Below the pieces are notes generated by a model. The model had not been told where the DNA came from. It did not search any database and was given only the letters and a program-made list of their open reading frames with translations. This document shows positions 1 to 7,473 of a DNA stretch of 13,818 nucleotides, in pieces. Both the position numbers and the translations under genes were made by a program. The stretch comes from Bacteroidaceae bacterium (GTDB lineage: Bacteria > Bacteroidota > Bacteroidia > Bacteroidales > Bacteroidaceae): the NCBI GenBank assembly GCA_017557475.1, contig JAFYYO010000393.1:1-13818 (forward strand). Direction: 5' to 3'. How positions within the stretch are numbered: position 1 is the first letter of the stretch; each line of letters opens with the position of its first letter.

Positions 1-873
1 GACTTGCGCTATCCTGTTGGCGCTACACTTTGGAATGGCTCTGTTTATGATGCCGATGGTTCGAAAGTGAAAGGCGATTGGGTTGTCTTCGGTCCTGAAG
101 GAGCAGAAGCCCTTGTAACGCCTCAAGCCTATGCATGCTATACTTCCGACAATACCACGCTGACGTTCTACTACGATAAACAGCGCAACAGCCGCACAGG
201 CACGACGTATGACCTGAACGAAGTTTACAGTAATCCCGGCTGGTTCAGTGACGGAACTCGTTCCAATGTTACTCAGGTTGTCTTTGACTCTTCTTTTGCA
301 GATGCTCGCCCAACGACGACCACCAGTTGGTTTGTTGAGATGAAGAACCTTCAATCCATCACAGGACTTGAATACCTGAACACATCGGAGGTAACTAATA
401 TGAGGGGAATGTTTGGAGAATGTATCTCCTTGACGAGTCTTGATTTGAGCCACTTCAACACGGCAAAAGTGACCTACATGGATTACATGTTCTATGGTTG
501 CCTGTGCTTGAAATCCATCTATGTGGGTGACGGCTGGAGCACAACTGCTGTGACGAATTCAGAGGAAATGTTCTATGGCTGCACCAATCTCGTAGGCAGC
601 AAGGGCACAATTTACGACGAAAACCACATAGATGCAAACTATGCCCACATCGATGGTGGCCCAAGCAATCCCGGCTATCTCTCCCAGAAGAGAGGTGATG
701 TGAACCTTGATGGATCTGTCGATATTGCTGATGCTGTGTGTGTCCTGAATGCGATGGCTGGACAACCCGTTGCTGGCGACGCGAACGTCAACGGAGACTA
801 TGATGAAGATGGCAACCCTGTTATTGATATTGCTGACCTCGTAACCATCCTGAACATTATGGCAGGGCAGTAA
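1..873 (+). CDS. BspA-like surface protein with DUF285 repeats and C-terminal dockerin-like module (5' end outside window)
   Basis: The frame is open from the first base, so the true start, signal peptide and probably more repeats lie upstream; only the last 290 residues are seen. Numbered from the leucine codon at position 4, residues ~115-215 contain leucine-rich BspA/DUF285-type repeats with the recurring pattern L-x-SLDLSHFNT, MFYGC and a second MFYGC, then a segment with ANYAHIDGG typical of such Bacteroidetes proteins. Residues ~231-289 form a dockerin type I-like module with two calcium-loop halves: D232-N234-D236-G237-D240-D243, and a second starting D259-N261-N263 that carries a short acidic insertion before IDIADLV. 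Proteins of this family are surface or secreted and bind host or matrix targets; here that is inference. There is no IYN-AGQRL tail, unlike the two other large exported proteins in the window. A terminator follows 25 bases after the stop. Confidence 0.85.
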   Translation, partial: DLRYPVGATLWNGSVYDADGSKVKGDWVVFGPEGAEALVTPQAYACYTSDNTTLTFYYDKQRNSRTGTTYDLNEVYSNPGWFSDGTRSNVTQVVFDSSFADARPTTTTSWFVEMKNLQSITGLEYLNTSEVTNMRGMFGECISLTSLDLSHFNTAKVTYMDYMFYGCLCLKSIYVGDGWSTTAVTNSEEMFYGCTNLVGSKGTIYDENHIDANYAHIDGGPSNPGYLSQKRGDVNLDGSVDIADAVCVLNAMAGQPVAGDANVNGDYDEDGNPVIDIADLVTILNIMAGQ

Positions 874-897
874 AGATAGGAAGTTAGATAATAAGAA

Positions 898-931
898 GAG
901 GCGTTGCCAAATTGGCAGCGCCTCTTTTTTT
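898..931 (+). terminator. Intrinsic terminator, probably bidirectional
   Basis: GAGGCG (898-903) pairs with CGCCTC (919-924), and TTGCC pairs with GGCAG inside it with one T-G wobble, leaving an AAATT loop. On the plus strand a run of seven T follows, which suits the dockerin-protein gene. On the minus strand the same stem is followed by TTCTTATTATC, which is moderately T-rich, so it may also end the antiporter-protease-ABC operon whose last stop is at 945. Confidence 0.9.
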
Positions 932-944
932 GTTTGGACTTGTT

Positions 945-1598
945 TTACTCTACAATCTGACCGTCCTGCATGCAAATCTTGCGGTCGGCAAGGTCGGCAA
1001 GTTGCTCGTCGTGGGTGACGATAACAAAGGTCTGCCCCATCCGGTCGCGAAGGTCGAAGAAAAGGCGGTGCAACTCCTCCTTGTTATGGCTGTCGAGGCT
1101 GCCGCTGGGCTCGTCGGCAAAGACTACATCGGGCTTGTTTACAAGGGCTCTGGCAACAGCCACGCGTTGCTTCTCGCCTCCTGAAAGTTCGTTAGGTTTA
1201 TGCGAGGCACGTTCGGAAAGTCCCATGAAAGCAAGGAGTTCCTCAGCTCGCTTCTTTGCTTCCCGCCTTGAAGTGCCGCCAATGAGGGCTGGCATCATGA
1301 CATTCTCGAGAGCCGTAAACTCGGGCAGGAGCTGGTGGAACTGGAAGACGAAGCCCATGTGCTTGTTGCGAAAGGCAGAGCGCTTGGCGTCGCTGAGCTT
1401 CATGACATTTGTTCCATCGATAACCACGCTGCCTTGATCAGGTTTGTCGAGCGTACCCATAATCTGCAGAAGCGTGGTCTTGCCTGCTCCGCTCGGGCCT
1501 ACGATACTTACTATCTTGCCCTGTTCTATGTCGAGGTCAATGCCCTTCAGCACTTCAAGGTTGCCAAAAGACTTCTTTATATTGCGTATTTCTATCAT
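945..1598 (-). CDS. LolD-like ABC transporter ATP-binding protein
   Basis: A 217-residue ATPase of the LolD/MacB-type subfamily. All motifs are present: Walker A GPSGAGKT at residues 34-41, Q-loop with Q86 in FVFQFHQL, signature LSGGEKQR at 138-145, Walker B DVVFADEP at 157-164 followed by SGSLD (D-loop), and switch histidine H196 in VTHD. Length and the [16 protein letters not shown] region match LolD ATPases, which power lipoprotein release from the inner membrane together with the LolC/LolE membrane subunits. No permease gene lies next to it, so its partner must be encoded elsewhere; a LolD assignment is therefore by family resemblance, and a MacB- or FtsE-like partner is possible. The start ATG overlaps the TGA stop of the upstream antiporter-protease gene (ATGA, 1598-1595), which indicates translational coupling in one operon. 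No separate promoter is visible. Confidence 0.9.
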   Translation of the reverse strand: MIEIRNIKKSFGNLEVLKGIDLDIEQGKIVSIVGPSGAGKTTLLQIMGTLDKPDQGSVVIDGTNVMKLSDAKRSAFRNKHMGFVFQFHQLLPEFTALENVMMPALIGGTSRREAKKRAEELLAFMGLSERASHKPNELSGGEKQRVAVARALVNKPDVVFADEPSGSLDSHNKEELHRLFFDLRDRMGQTFVIVTHDEQLADLADRKICMQDGQIVE

Positions 1599-4500
1599 CT
1601 TAGTACCTTTTTTCCGTTTATAATGTTGATGCCCTTTTGCGGTTTGCTAAGACGTTGCCCCGCAAGATTATATATAACATTGTCAAGGTTAAGGCTAACG
1701 TTAACGTTTTCCACCCCATCGGCATGCTCCATCAGGAACTTTAGTCCGGCCTCAGCGTCAATCTCTCCGTAGCCATAGTCGTTATTGGGATAAACGAGCG
1801 ATGGGTCGTGGCGATGGCAAGTGGCCTTAAAGGCTTCGATGACTTGCTCACGGGTCAATGTCGGAATGGCTTCCATCCATTGGGCGATGATGCCTGCCAC
1901 AATCGGGCATGACATGCTTGTTCCCCTTTGGGACGACCACGTATATTCGCGCCCATTGAATGAGGAGCGAGCCACATCGTATTCGGCCATATAGTCGCCA
2001 GGGTTCATCTCTCGATAGTAGCTGTTGAAGGCTGCCACCACGTTAGTTCCAGGGGCAAGCACTTCAGGCTTGACATGCCCGGCAAGCGTAGGTCCTCGAC
2101 TGCTATAGCCAGCAACCTCGCCATCATGACCTCTGTCATAGCTTTGCCACTTGCCATTCAGGTCAGTGTAACCCGTCCGATATGAAGTCGCGCCAACGCA
2201 AATGACGTTTGGATCGGAAGCGGGGAAGTTGATGTTATGCGTCGACTCAGCGTCCTGATAATCAGGGTAATATCCCAACGTTAAGAGATAACCTATTTCT
2301 TGAAAGACCTCGACCTCAGCCTCCTTGCCACTCACGCCAATTGCCATCTGTACGGAAAGGATGTCTTGAACCCTTCCACTTATTCTGGTAATCACGACAT
2401 CGGTCACGAGCTGGCTATCGTCGTAGCAACTGGGATAACATCCGAACATTAGTTGGAAAGCGAGAGGACCTGTTACTACGGTATCCACTAAAAGACTATC
2501 TTCCGTAGCAAGGATATCCTCTATCGGCACCTCATAGTTGAGATATGGTTCAGAAGGAGAAGCCATGAAATCGAGATGGATGTTGAAGTCGCCACGACTG
2601 CGCAGCATCATATATGTCACTTTGCTTTCAGGCGTAATGAGCGCTGCTGCCCGTTCTTTTTCGAAAGGCTTATACATATATGTTCCATAGATGCTCTGGT
2701 TGCCAGCAGAAGAGCAGATGAGACGACCAGGGCGAACAAGGCTGTCCAGGACAATGCTGTAAAGTTGCGCCTCCCCCCAAAGGTCTTCATGAGAGCCTTC
2801 GCTAAAACTGATGACGCAAGGCTTTTTCACCTTATCTGCATAACGGAAGATGTACTCGAACCCAAGCAAGTCGATAGCGGAGCCATAAAGGTCCCAAAGA
2901 GAATCGGGCACAAGTTCCTTATCACTTGAGACGGCATTGTTGACGAGGCAAATATCCGCATCGGGAGCCATTCCGATATATGGCGAATCGTAACCGCTGC
3001 CAGCCGCCGTAGAAGCGGTATGAGTGCCATGATACTGCAAACGGCTATCGGAGGAACAAGCCTTTTCGAGAAGACTTTCTTTAGAGGTATAAGCAGTTCC
3101 GACAGGAAGTTCTTGCGCATTATCTTCCGTTCCTTGTCCCTCAAAATCCAGCATATCCCAGAAAGATTTGACGCGATAAGTGCTGAGGTCACGACTGTAG
3201 AAAGAGGGATTGGTCAAGTCGAAACCGATATCCATCACGCCCACCACTACGCCTTTTCCCGTATATGATGGGCGGTCGGCAGTTGGATAACGAAGGATAT
3301 CTGAGCGCGTAATGATGGCAGAGGTATCGGTTTGAGCCTCGCAAACTCTGCCATTCTCGATGCGATGAACTTCAGGTCGGAGCGAAAGAGCCGCGAGTTC
3401 TGCCTTGGGAATGCTGGCTGCATAGATGTTTCCCCAACGCGAATAGATGCGGCAACCGTGCTCTTTGAGGACCTCTTCGCTCTCGCTTTGGACGAGGGTA
3501 AGCATAGACCCCTCCAAACCTCCCCCTAAAGGGGAGGCTTTCTGCCTGTTGTTCTCTGGATAATTATGAAAAGTCCGTTGTCCCTGCAAAACTTCAAGCC
3601 TTACCATTGGCGACATCTTATCGAACCTCGGCCTTTGCGCTTCTGCGAGGAAAGGCAGGAGAAGAGCCAACAAGATTACTGCCGAGCGCCTTACCGTAAA
3701 GAAAAGGCGACGAATCAGACCGCCGAGAGAGCGTGGTTGACGCTGTACCGCGGTACCATTCGGGGTGAAGACCGATATGCTTTCCTGCGGCTCTCCCCAT
3801 TGGTCGGGGAACAGGAGCATAACGCTCGTTCCGCTGAAATAGCGATGGATGAGCAGGGGAAGTTCCTCGAAACTATCTTGATAGGAGATGAAGCCAGGCC
3901 TTGCCGTAACTGCGACAAGCATGCATCCCAAGCCCATATCATGCCTCAAGTTGAGGAACTGCATCCATCGATTCATCTCGGCATAATGGGAGCGGACATG
4001 ACTATGCTTCTGCTCCATATATCCTTTTATATAAGGTAAGGTATCGGCATGAGCGTGATATTCGAGATGACAATCAAGCTCTTCGCCTATTCTGCAGATA
4101 TGTTCCAGCCATTTATAGAAGCCAACCTCGTACTCGGCCTTTTGAGGAACGGCAATCACGACTCGCCTGATCGTTCCCGGAGGCACGATGCTCCTTACCG
4201 CCATCACTTCTCTGTGAGTTCCGCTCACCACATTATCGATGACGCTTCCCAGCGAGGACTTCGCCATTCCCGTGGTTCTGTCGGTCAGGCACATGATGAC
4301 CTCGCCGCAATCATATTCGCTCATGGTGTGCAAGATACCGCCTGCGATGTTCGTGCTCATGCGGTTTATCACAGCCATCGGTACGTCGGCAGCTGCCGCT
4401 ATCATTTGAGCTTTCTCCAACAATCGGCGCCCTTTCTGATGTCCGTTCTCTGTTGTCTCTTGTCCGTTGTCAAAAGAAACAGACAAACCCATCAGGCTAT

Positions 4501-5836
4501 CGGGGATGAAGGGGTTGCGGATGAGGATGGCGAGCTGAGTCATCACGTCCACGTTATCTTCCTGGCTATAGGTTATCAGGCATTTTCCGTGATAGGAACC
4601 TCTGTTATCTTCGAGCGACGTATCGCTGAGCGCCAGCCCTTTAGCCCCTCTGTTCGTGGCGAATCCACTAATCAGGCAACTGAAAAGAATGAGCATTACG
4701 GTTCCGCTCAGCACTTCATCATTCATGAGATTGACGCCTGGAGCGGTTCCGATGGTGACGATTGCGAGGGCTCCTGCCGCGTGGGCATTGGTCAGGCCGA
4801 ACATCAACCACATGCTATTCCTGCCCTCTCCCATCGTCCAAGCCATGAGGGCCGAGGAGATGAACTTGGAGAAAGTTCCCGTCACGACCATAACTGCGAC
4901 CAGCCAAAGCGTCTCTGGATGGCGCACTAGAATGCTTGGGTCGATAATCATTCCCACGCCTATCAGGAAATAAGGAATGAAAAGGGCGTTCCCCACGAAC
5001 TCGAGCCTCGACATCAAGGGACTCGTTTTGGGGATGAGACGGTTCACTATCAAGCCCGCAAGGAAGGCGCCGAGCAGACCCTCGAGGCCCACCATCTTCG
5101 CCAAAGACGCGCTTAGGAAGACGAGCGCCAAGATGAAGATGAACTGCATCACGCCGTCCTCGTACCTGCGAAGGAACCATCGACCCACCCTTGGGAACAC
5201 GAGAACGGCGAAGGCGACATAAATCGCGCACTTCAAGCCGAAGAGCAACCAAGTCATCCAGCTAGTATCTGGGCTCTGTCCGCCCACCACCATCGCCAAG
5301 ACGAGCAGGGCTGCAAAGAGGGCGATTGCAGTGGCCACCACGCTCACGACGACTGCCCTGTGCCGACTCAGGCCGTAACGCCCTACAATTGGGTAGGTTA
5401 CGAGGGTATGGCTCGCATAGATGCAAGCCAAGAGAATGCTGGTGGACAGGCCGAAGCCGAGCAGCCAAGTGCTCGTCACGAGGCCCAGAACGAAGGGAAT
5501 CGAAAAGGTCAGGATGCCGAAACGGAACCCAGCTCGGCCAAACCTCTCCACGCTTCCCATCTCCAGCTCCAAGCCTGCCAGGAACATGATGTAGTAGATG
5601 CCGACTTGCCCGAAGAGTTCGAAGGAGCGGTCATGCGCAAGAAGGTTGAAGCCATATTGGCCCACGAGAATGCCCGCAAGGATAAGCCCGATGACGGGAG
5701 GCACGCGAAGCTGCCTGAGCAGCAACGGCGCAAACAAAATGATGCCCAGCACCACCGAGAAAATCCACGTGGGGTCGGTGATGAGAGCCGTAGCCGGAGC
5801 GGCCTGAAGAGCACTGAAAAGCATCATCTGTTGCAC
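1595..5836 (-). CDS. CPA2 cation/proton antiporter fused to S8 subtilisin-like protease
   Basis: One uninterrupted frame of 1413 residues contains two normally separate proteins. Residues ~20-395 are a multi-span CPA2 (Kef/NapA-like) Na+ or K+/H+ exchanger, with typical FLAGLELE (85-92), [11 protein letters not shown] (256-266) and [11 protein letters not shown] (350-360) segments. Residues ~415-690 resemble the two Usp-like cytoplasmic domains of Bacteroidetes antiporters. Residues ~707-733 form a classic signal peptide, ending AEA before Q734. Residues ~735-850 are a propeptide-like region, then an S8 peptidase with D869 (VMDIG), H936 (HGTHT), oxyanion N1046 (SAGN) and S1307 (GTSMSCP). The last 27 residues are the IYNLAGQRL...NIINGKKVL tail. 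Predicted topology puts the protease outside the cytoplasm, perhaps freed by signal peptidase. The GTG at 5836 is a possible start, but ATG at 5827 or 5824 is equally likely. A true fusion, a lost stop/start pair or a sequence error remain open. Confidence 0.85.
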   Translation of the reverse strand: MQQMMLFSALQAAPATALITDPTWIFSVVLGIILFAPLLLRQLRVPPVIGLILAGILVGQYGFNLLAHDRSFELFGQVGIYYIMFLAGLELEMGSVERFGRAGFRFGILTFSIPFVLGLVTSTWLLGFGLSTSILLACIYASHTLVTYPIVGRYGLSRHRAVVVSVVATAIALFAALLVLAMVVGGQSPDTSWMTWLLFGLKCAIYVAFAVLVFPRVGRWFLRRYEDGVMQFIFILALVFLSASLAKMVGLEGLLGAFLAGLIVNRLIPKTSPLMSRLEFVGNALFIPYFLIGVGMIIDPSILVRHPETLWLVAVMVVTGTFSKFISSALMAWTMGEGRNSMWLMFGLTNAHAAGALAIVTIGTAPGVNLMNDEVLSGTVMLILFSCLISGFATNRGAKGLALSDTSLEDNRGSYHGKCLITYSQEDNVDVMTQLAILIRNPFIPDSLMGLSVSFDNGQETTENGHQKGRRLLEKAQMIAAAADVPMAVINRMSTNIAGGILHTMSEYDCGEVIMCLTDRTTGMAKSSLGSVIDNVVSGTHREVMAVRSIVPPGTIRRVVIAVPQKAEYEVGFYKWLEHICRIGEELDCHLEYHAHADTLPYIKGYMEQKHSHVRSHYAEMNRWMQFLNLRHDMGLGCMLVAVTARPGFISYQDSFEELPLLIHRYFSGTSVMLLFPDQWGEPQESISVFTPNGTAVQRQPRSLGGLIRRLFFTVRRSAVILLALLLPFLAEAQRPRFDKMSPMVRLEVLQGQRTFHNYPENNRQKASPLGGGLEGSMLTLVQSESEEVLKEHGCRIYSRWGNIYAASIPKAELAALSLRPEVHRIENGRVCEAQTDTSAIITRSDILRYPTADRPSYTGKGVVVGVMDIGFDLTNPSFYSRDLSTYRVKSFWDMLDFEGQGTEDNAQELPVGTAYTSKESLLEKACSSDSRLQYHGTHTASTAAGSGYDSPYIGMAPDADICLVNNAVSSDKELVPDSLWDLYGSAIDLLGFEYIFRYADKVKKPCVISFSEGSHEDLWGEAQLYSIVLDSLVRPGRLICSSAGNQSIYGTYMYKPFEKERAAALITPESKVTYMMLRSRGDFNIHLDFMASPSEPYLNYEVPIEDILATEDSLLVDTVVTGPLAFQLMFGCYPSCYDDSQLVTDVVITRISGRVQDILSVQMAIGVSGKEAEVEVFQEIGYLLTLGYYPDYQDAESTHNINFPASDPNVICVGATSYRTGYTDLNGKWQSYDRGHDGEVAGYSSRGPTLAGHVKPEVLAPGTNVVAAFNSYYREMNPGDYMAEYDVARSSFNGREYTWSSQRGTSMSCPIVAGIIAQWMEAIPTLTREQVIEAFKATCHRHDPSLVYPNNDYGYGEIDAEAGLKFLMEHADGVENVNVSLNLDNVIYNLAGQRLSKPQKGINIINGKKVLR
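3507..3544. repeat. GC-rich palindromic dispersed repeat, copy 1 (in coding sequence)
   Basis: The plus strand begins GACCCCTCCAAA and continues with the palindrome CCTCCCC (3519-3525), loop CTAAA, GGGGAGG (3531-3537), then CTTT; flanking AAA and TTT extend the symmetry with one unpaired C. It lies within the propeptide region of the S8 protease and is translated on the minus strand as [11 protein letters not shown] (about residues 767-777), a low-complexity peptide not expected in a subtilase propeptide. Copies 2 and 3 are at 11827-11862 and 13581-13617. Confidence 0.7.
3638..3718 (-). other. Internal signal-peptide-like segment at the antiporter/protease joint
   Basis: These codons (residues 707-733 of the fused protein) encode two pairs of arginines, then a hydrophobic core [15 protein letters not shown] and an AxA-type cleavage site before a glutamine. 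This is exactly what the N-terminus of a free secreted protease would look like. There is no in-frame ATG, GTG or TTG at its beginning: the first codon that could be an ancestral start is CTG (3718-3716), followed by ATT. The nearest upstream in-frame ATG is M673 (3820-3818). The CTG overlaps a TGA in the +1 frame (3717-3715), reminiscent of the ATGA overlap at the other end of the protease gene. Confidence 0.7.
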
Positions 5837-5857
5837 TTAAAGGGTATAATCAGGGGG

Positions 5858-5865
5858 CGAAGTTA
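5858..5865 (-). promoter_or_regulatory. Probable promoter -7 box for the antiporter-protease-ABC operon
   Basis: Read on the minus strand the sequence is TAACTTCG, one mismatch from the Bacteroidetes TAnnTTTG -7 element, 21 bases before the GTG start. No clear TTTG -33 box is seen. Transcription from here would leave only a short leader of roughly 15-30 bases before the candidate starts. Confidence 0.5.
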
Positions 5866-5898
5866 CGAATAAAAAATGAAATATGAAAATAAAACCAG

Positions 5899-5922
5899 GA
5901 AAAAGTTTATTAATACTTTTTC
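5899..5922. promoter_or_regulatory. 8-bp inverted repeat upstream of the antiporter operon
   Basis: GAAAAAGT (5899-5906) and ACTTTTTC (5915-5922) are perfect inverted copies separated by TTATTAAT. The element lies about 35-60 bases upstream of the proposed antiporter -7 box, a position where a regulator could bind. It could equally be a chance feature of AT-rich DNA. Confidence 0.35.
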
Positions 5923-5993
5923 ACGTTGCTCGAACCGATGTAGGCAATAAAGTCATCCAAAAGCACTCAGTATCCCTATAGTTTACCGCAGTT

Positions 5994-6071
5994 AGGACTG
6001 CAGTACCAACGTGTAGGTACTCGAGTACTGACACGCGAAGACTGGAGTACTGACGTGGAGGTACTGGCCCC
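5994..6071. repeat. Intergenic degenerate tandem array of ~21-bp palindromic units (array 1)
   Basis: Four units start at 5994, 6015, 6039 and 6059, each beginning AGGACT, AGGTACT, AGACT or AGGTACT. The first three run on through AGTAC to an ACGTG-like or ACACGCG tail; the fourth is truncated. Unit cores are self-complementary: ACTGCAGT (5997-6004) and GTACTCGAGTAC (6017-6028). Unit length varies from 20 to 24 bases, and there are no unique spacers, so it is not CRISPR. It lies in the 417-bp divergent gap between the antiporter operon and asd; the rest of that gap, outside the promoter elements, shows no gene. Confidence 0.6.
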
Positions 6072-6160
6072 ATCGCACGCCTGATTTCTCCCCAAAGGCA
6101 GTCAAAATTCCCAGCCAAACGTTTGACCTTAATCAAAAACACACGCCAAAGACAAAAAAA

Positions 6161-6190
6161 CTCTAATCTCTAATCTCTCATCTCTAATCT
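6161..6190. repeat. Heptanucleotide tandem repeat, CTCTAAT type, upstream of asd
   Basis: Four 7-base units at 6161, 6168, 6175 and 6182 read CTCTAAT, with one variant CTCTCAT in third place, followed by a partial CT. The array ends 6 bases before the asd -7 box and occupies the place where the -33 element would be expected. Confidence 0.8.
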
Positions 6191-6196
6191 TTTTCG

Positions 6197-6204
6197 TACC
6201 TTTG
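6197..6204 (+). promoter_or_regulatory. asd promoter -7 box
   Basis: TACCTTTG is a perfect match to the Bacteroidetes TAnnTTTG element, 49 bases before the asd ATG. No TTTG -33 box is visible at the usual ~20-base spacing; that place is filled with the CTCTAAT repeats. Confidence 0.75.
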
Positions 6205-6217
6205 CAGCGCAATTAAA

Positions 6218-6245
6218 TTCTTAATTCTTAACTCTTAATTCTTAA
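6218..6245. repeat. Heptanucleotide tandem repeat, TTCTTAA type, in the asd leader
   Basis: Four 7-base units at 6218, 6225, 6232 and 6239 read TTCTTAA, the third being CTCTTAA. The array fills most of the untranslated leader and ends 8 bases before the ATG, so copy number would change the leader length and AT-rich ribosome landing area. Confidence 0.8.
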
Positions 6246-6253
6246 TTAGAAAG

Positions 6254-7264
6254 ATGCGAGTAGCAATAGTTGGCGCGAGTGGAGCCGTCGGACAGGAGTT
6301 CCTGCGAGTTCTCGACGAGAGAAATTTCCCCATTGATGACCTGCTTCTGTTTGGAAGTCAGCGTAGTGCGGGACGAAAATATACGTTTCGAGGTAAGGAG
6401 ATTGAAGTGAAACTCTTGCAGCATAACGACGATTTCAAGGGCGTCGATATTGCCTTCACAAGTGCTGGAGGCGGCACGAGCAAGGAGTTTGCCGAGACCA
6501 TAACGAAGCATGGGGCTGTGATGATCGACAACTCAAGCGCTTTCCGAATGGACGAGGATGTGCCTCTGGTTGTGCCTGAATGCAACGCGGAAGACGCGCT
6601 CAACCGTCCTCGTGGCATCATAGCAAACCCCAATTGCACCACGATCATGATGGTCGTTGCCCTGCAAGCTCTCGAGAACCTGTCCCACATCAAGCGTGTG
6701 CATGTCGCTAGCTATCAGGCTGCTAGCGGTGCAGGCGCGGCTGCGATGGCAGAACTCTACGAACAATACCGTCAAGTCCTTGCAGGTGAGAAGCCGACCG
6801 TAGAGAAGTTCGCTTATCAGCTGGCTTTCAACGTGATACCTCAGATTGACGTCTTCTGCGAGAATGGCTACACGAAAGAGGAGATGAAGATGTATAACGA
6901 GACCAAGAAGATCATGCATACCGACTGCGAGGTAAGTGCGATGTGCGTGCGCGTCCCCAGTCTTCGTTGCCATAGCGAAAGCGTTTGGGCAGAAACAGAG
7001 CGCCCCGTCAGCGTCGAAGAGTTTCAGCAGGCCGTCAGGAACGGAAAGGGCTTGCAGCTGGAGGACGAACCTGCAAGCAAGAAATATCCGATGCCCCTCT
7101 TCCACGAGAACTGCGATGATGTCTTCGTAGGGCGCGTCAGGAAAGACCTTGCAAACCCCAATGGCATTACATTCTGGCTGGTTAGCGACCAGATTAAAAA
7201 GGGAGCTGCCCTCAACGCGGTACAGATTGCCGAGTACCTGATCGAGGTCGGCAATATCAAATAA
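6254..7264 (+). CDS. asd: Aspartate-semialdehyde dehydrogenase
   Basis: This 336-residue protein reduces aspartyl phosphate to aspartate semialdehyde with NADPH, the branch step towards lysine, diaminopimelate for the cell wall, methionine and threonine; it acts in the cytoplasm. The N-terminal dinucleotide-binding motif is GASGAVGQ (7-14). [10 protein letters not shown] (70-79) and the DNSSAFRM segment (92-99) are typical of the family. The catalytic cysteine is C128 in ANPNCTT, and the catalytic histidine is H240 in [11 protein letters not shown]. The length is normal and the frame is intact. The ATG at 6254 is chosen because the GASG motif follows at the expected distance and because a TACCTTTG promoter and an A-rich AGAAAG lie upstream. 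It is a single-gene unit with its own terminator, divergent from the antiporter operon. Confidence 0.97.
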   Translation: MRVAIVGASGAVGQEFLRVLDERNFPIDDLLLFGSQRSAGRKYTFRGKEIEVKLLQHNDDFKGVDIAFTSAGGGTSKEFAETITKHGAVMIDNSSAFRMDEDVPLVVPECNAEDALNRPRGIIANPNCTTIMMVVALQALENLSHIKRVHVASYQAASGAGAAAMAELYEQYRQVLAGEKPTVEKFAYQLAFNVIPQIDVFCENGYTKEEMKMYNETKKIMHTDCEVSAMCVRVPSLRCHSESVWAETERPVSVEEFQQAVRNGKGLQLEDEPASKKYPMPLFHENCDDVFVGRVRKDLANPNGITFWLVSDQIKKGAALNAVQIAEYLIEVGNIK

Positions 7265-7298
7265 AGTCAAGCGAGAGGCCTCTCTTGCATAATTCTCA

Positions 7299-7345
7299 CC
7301 CCTTCACCCGTTCTTCGGAATGCGGCGAAGGGGTTTTTCTTTTCT
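7299..7345 (+). terminator. Intrinsic terminator of asd
   Basis: CCCCTTC (7299-7305) pairs with GAAGGGG (7327-7333). The inner part continues, with an A-C mismatch and one bulge, to a TTC-TTCG-GAA tetraloop hairpin. It is followed by TTTTTCTTTTCT. A second small palindrome, GAGAGGCCTCTC (7273-7284), lies just after the stop codon. Confidence 0.93.
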
Positions 7346-7392
7346 CTTCTAACGTTATTTCGAAGGGAATGTGAAAATAATTGTTGATTTTC

Positions 7393-7423
7393 TTGCACTA
7401 TATTAAAATAATGTATAACTTTG
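7393..7423 (+). promoter_or_regulatory. Promoter of the 1446-residue secreted protein
   Basis: TTG at 7393-7395 and TAACTTTG at 7416-7423 are separated by 20 bases, matching the Bacteroidetes -33/-7 arrangement. The AT-rich leader of about 45 bases contains TTAACCA twice before the ATG. Confidence 0.75.
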
Positions 7424-7473
7424 GGGCAGAATATCATTAATTAACCATATTTATTAACCAAAATCAACAAGGT

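Noticed and set aside
3745..3756. 12-bp palindrome GTACCGCGGTAC close to the fusion joint as a recombination scar
   Set aside because: It lies in coding sequence for ordinary antiporter C-terminal residues and has no second copy across the joint; likely chance.
3715..3942. 75-codon frame ending at the TGA near the antiporter/protease joint, as evidence for a frameshift in the antiporter
   Set aside because: Its product is serine-rich and unlike antiporter C-termini, whereas the fused frame keeps a plausible Usp-like sequence up to the joint.
4049..4930. Open frame of 293 codons on the plus strand, and other long plus-strand frames across 3500-5870
   Set aside because: They lie antisense to the clearly coding antiporter, have compositions without recognisable domains, and arise from the GC-rich codon use of the minus-strand gene.
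5921..6142. 73-codon minus-strand frame in the divergent gap
   Set aside because: It runs through repeat array 1, has no start-region signal or family resemblance, and is best explained as chance.
5837..6253. Lysine-type riboswitch or other structured leader upstream of asd
   Set aside because: The promoter box at 6197 leaves a leader of only about 40 bases made of heptad repeats, too short for a known riboswitch.
6533..7270. 245-codon minus-strand frame
   Set aside because: It is antisense to asd, whose catalytic residues and length are fully conserved; there is no promoter or family resemblance.
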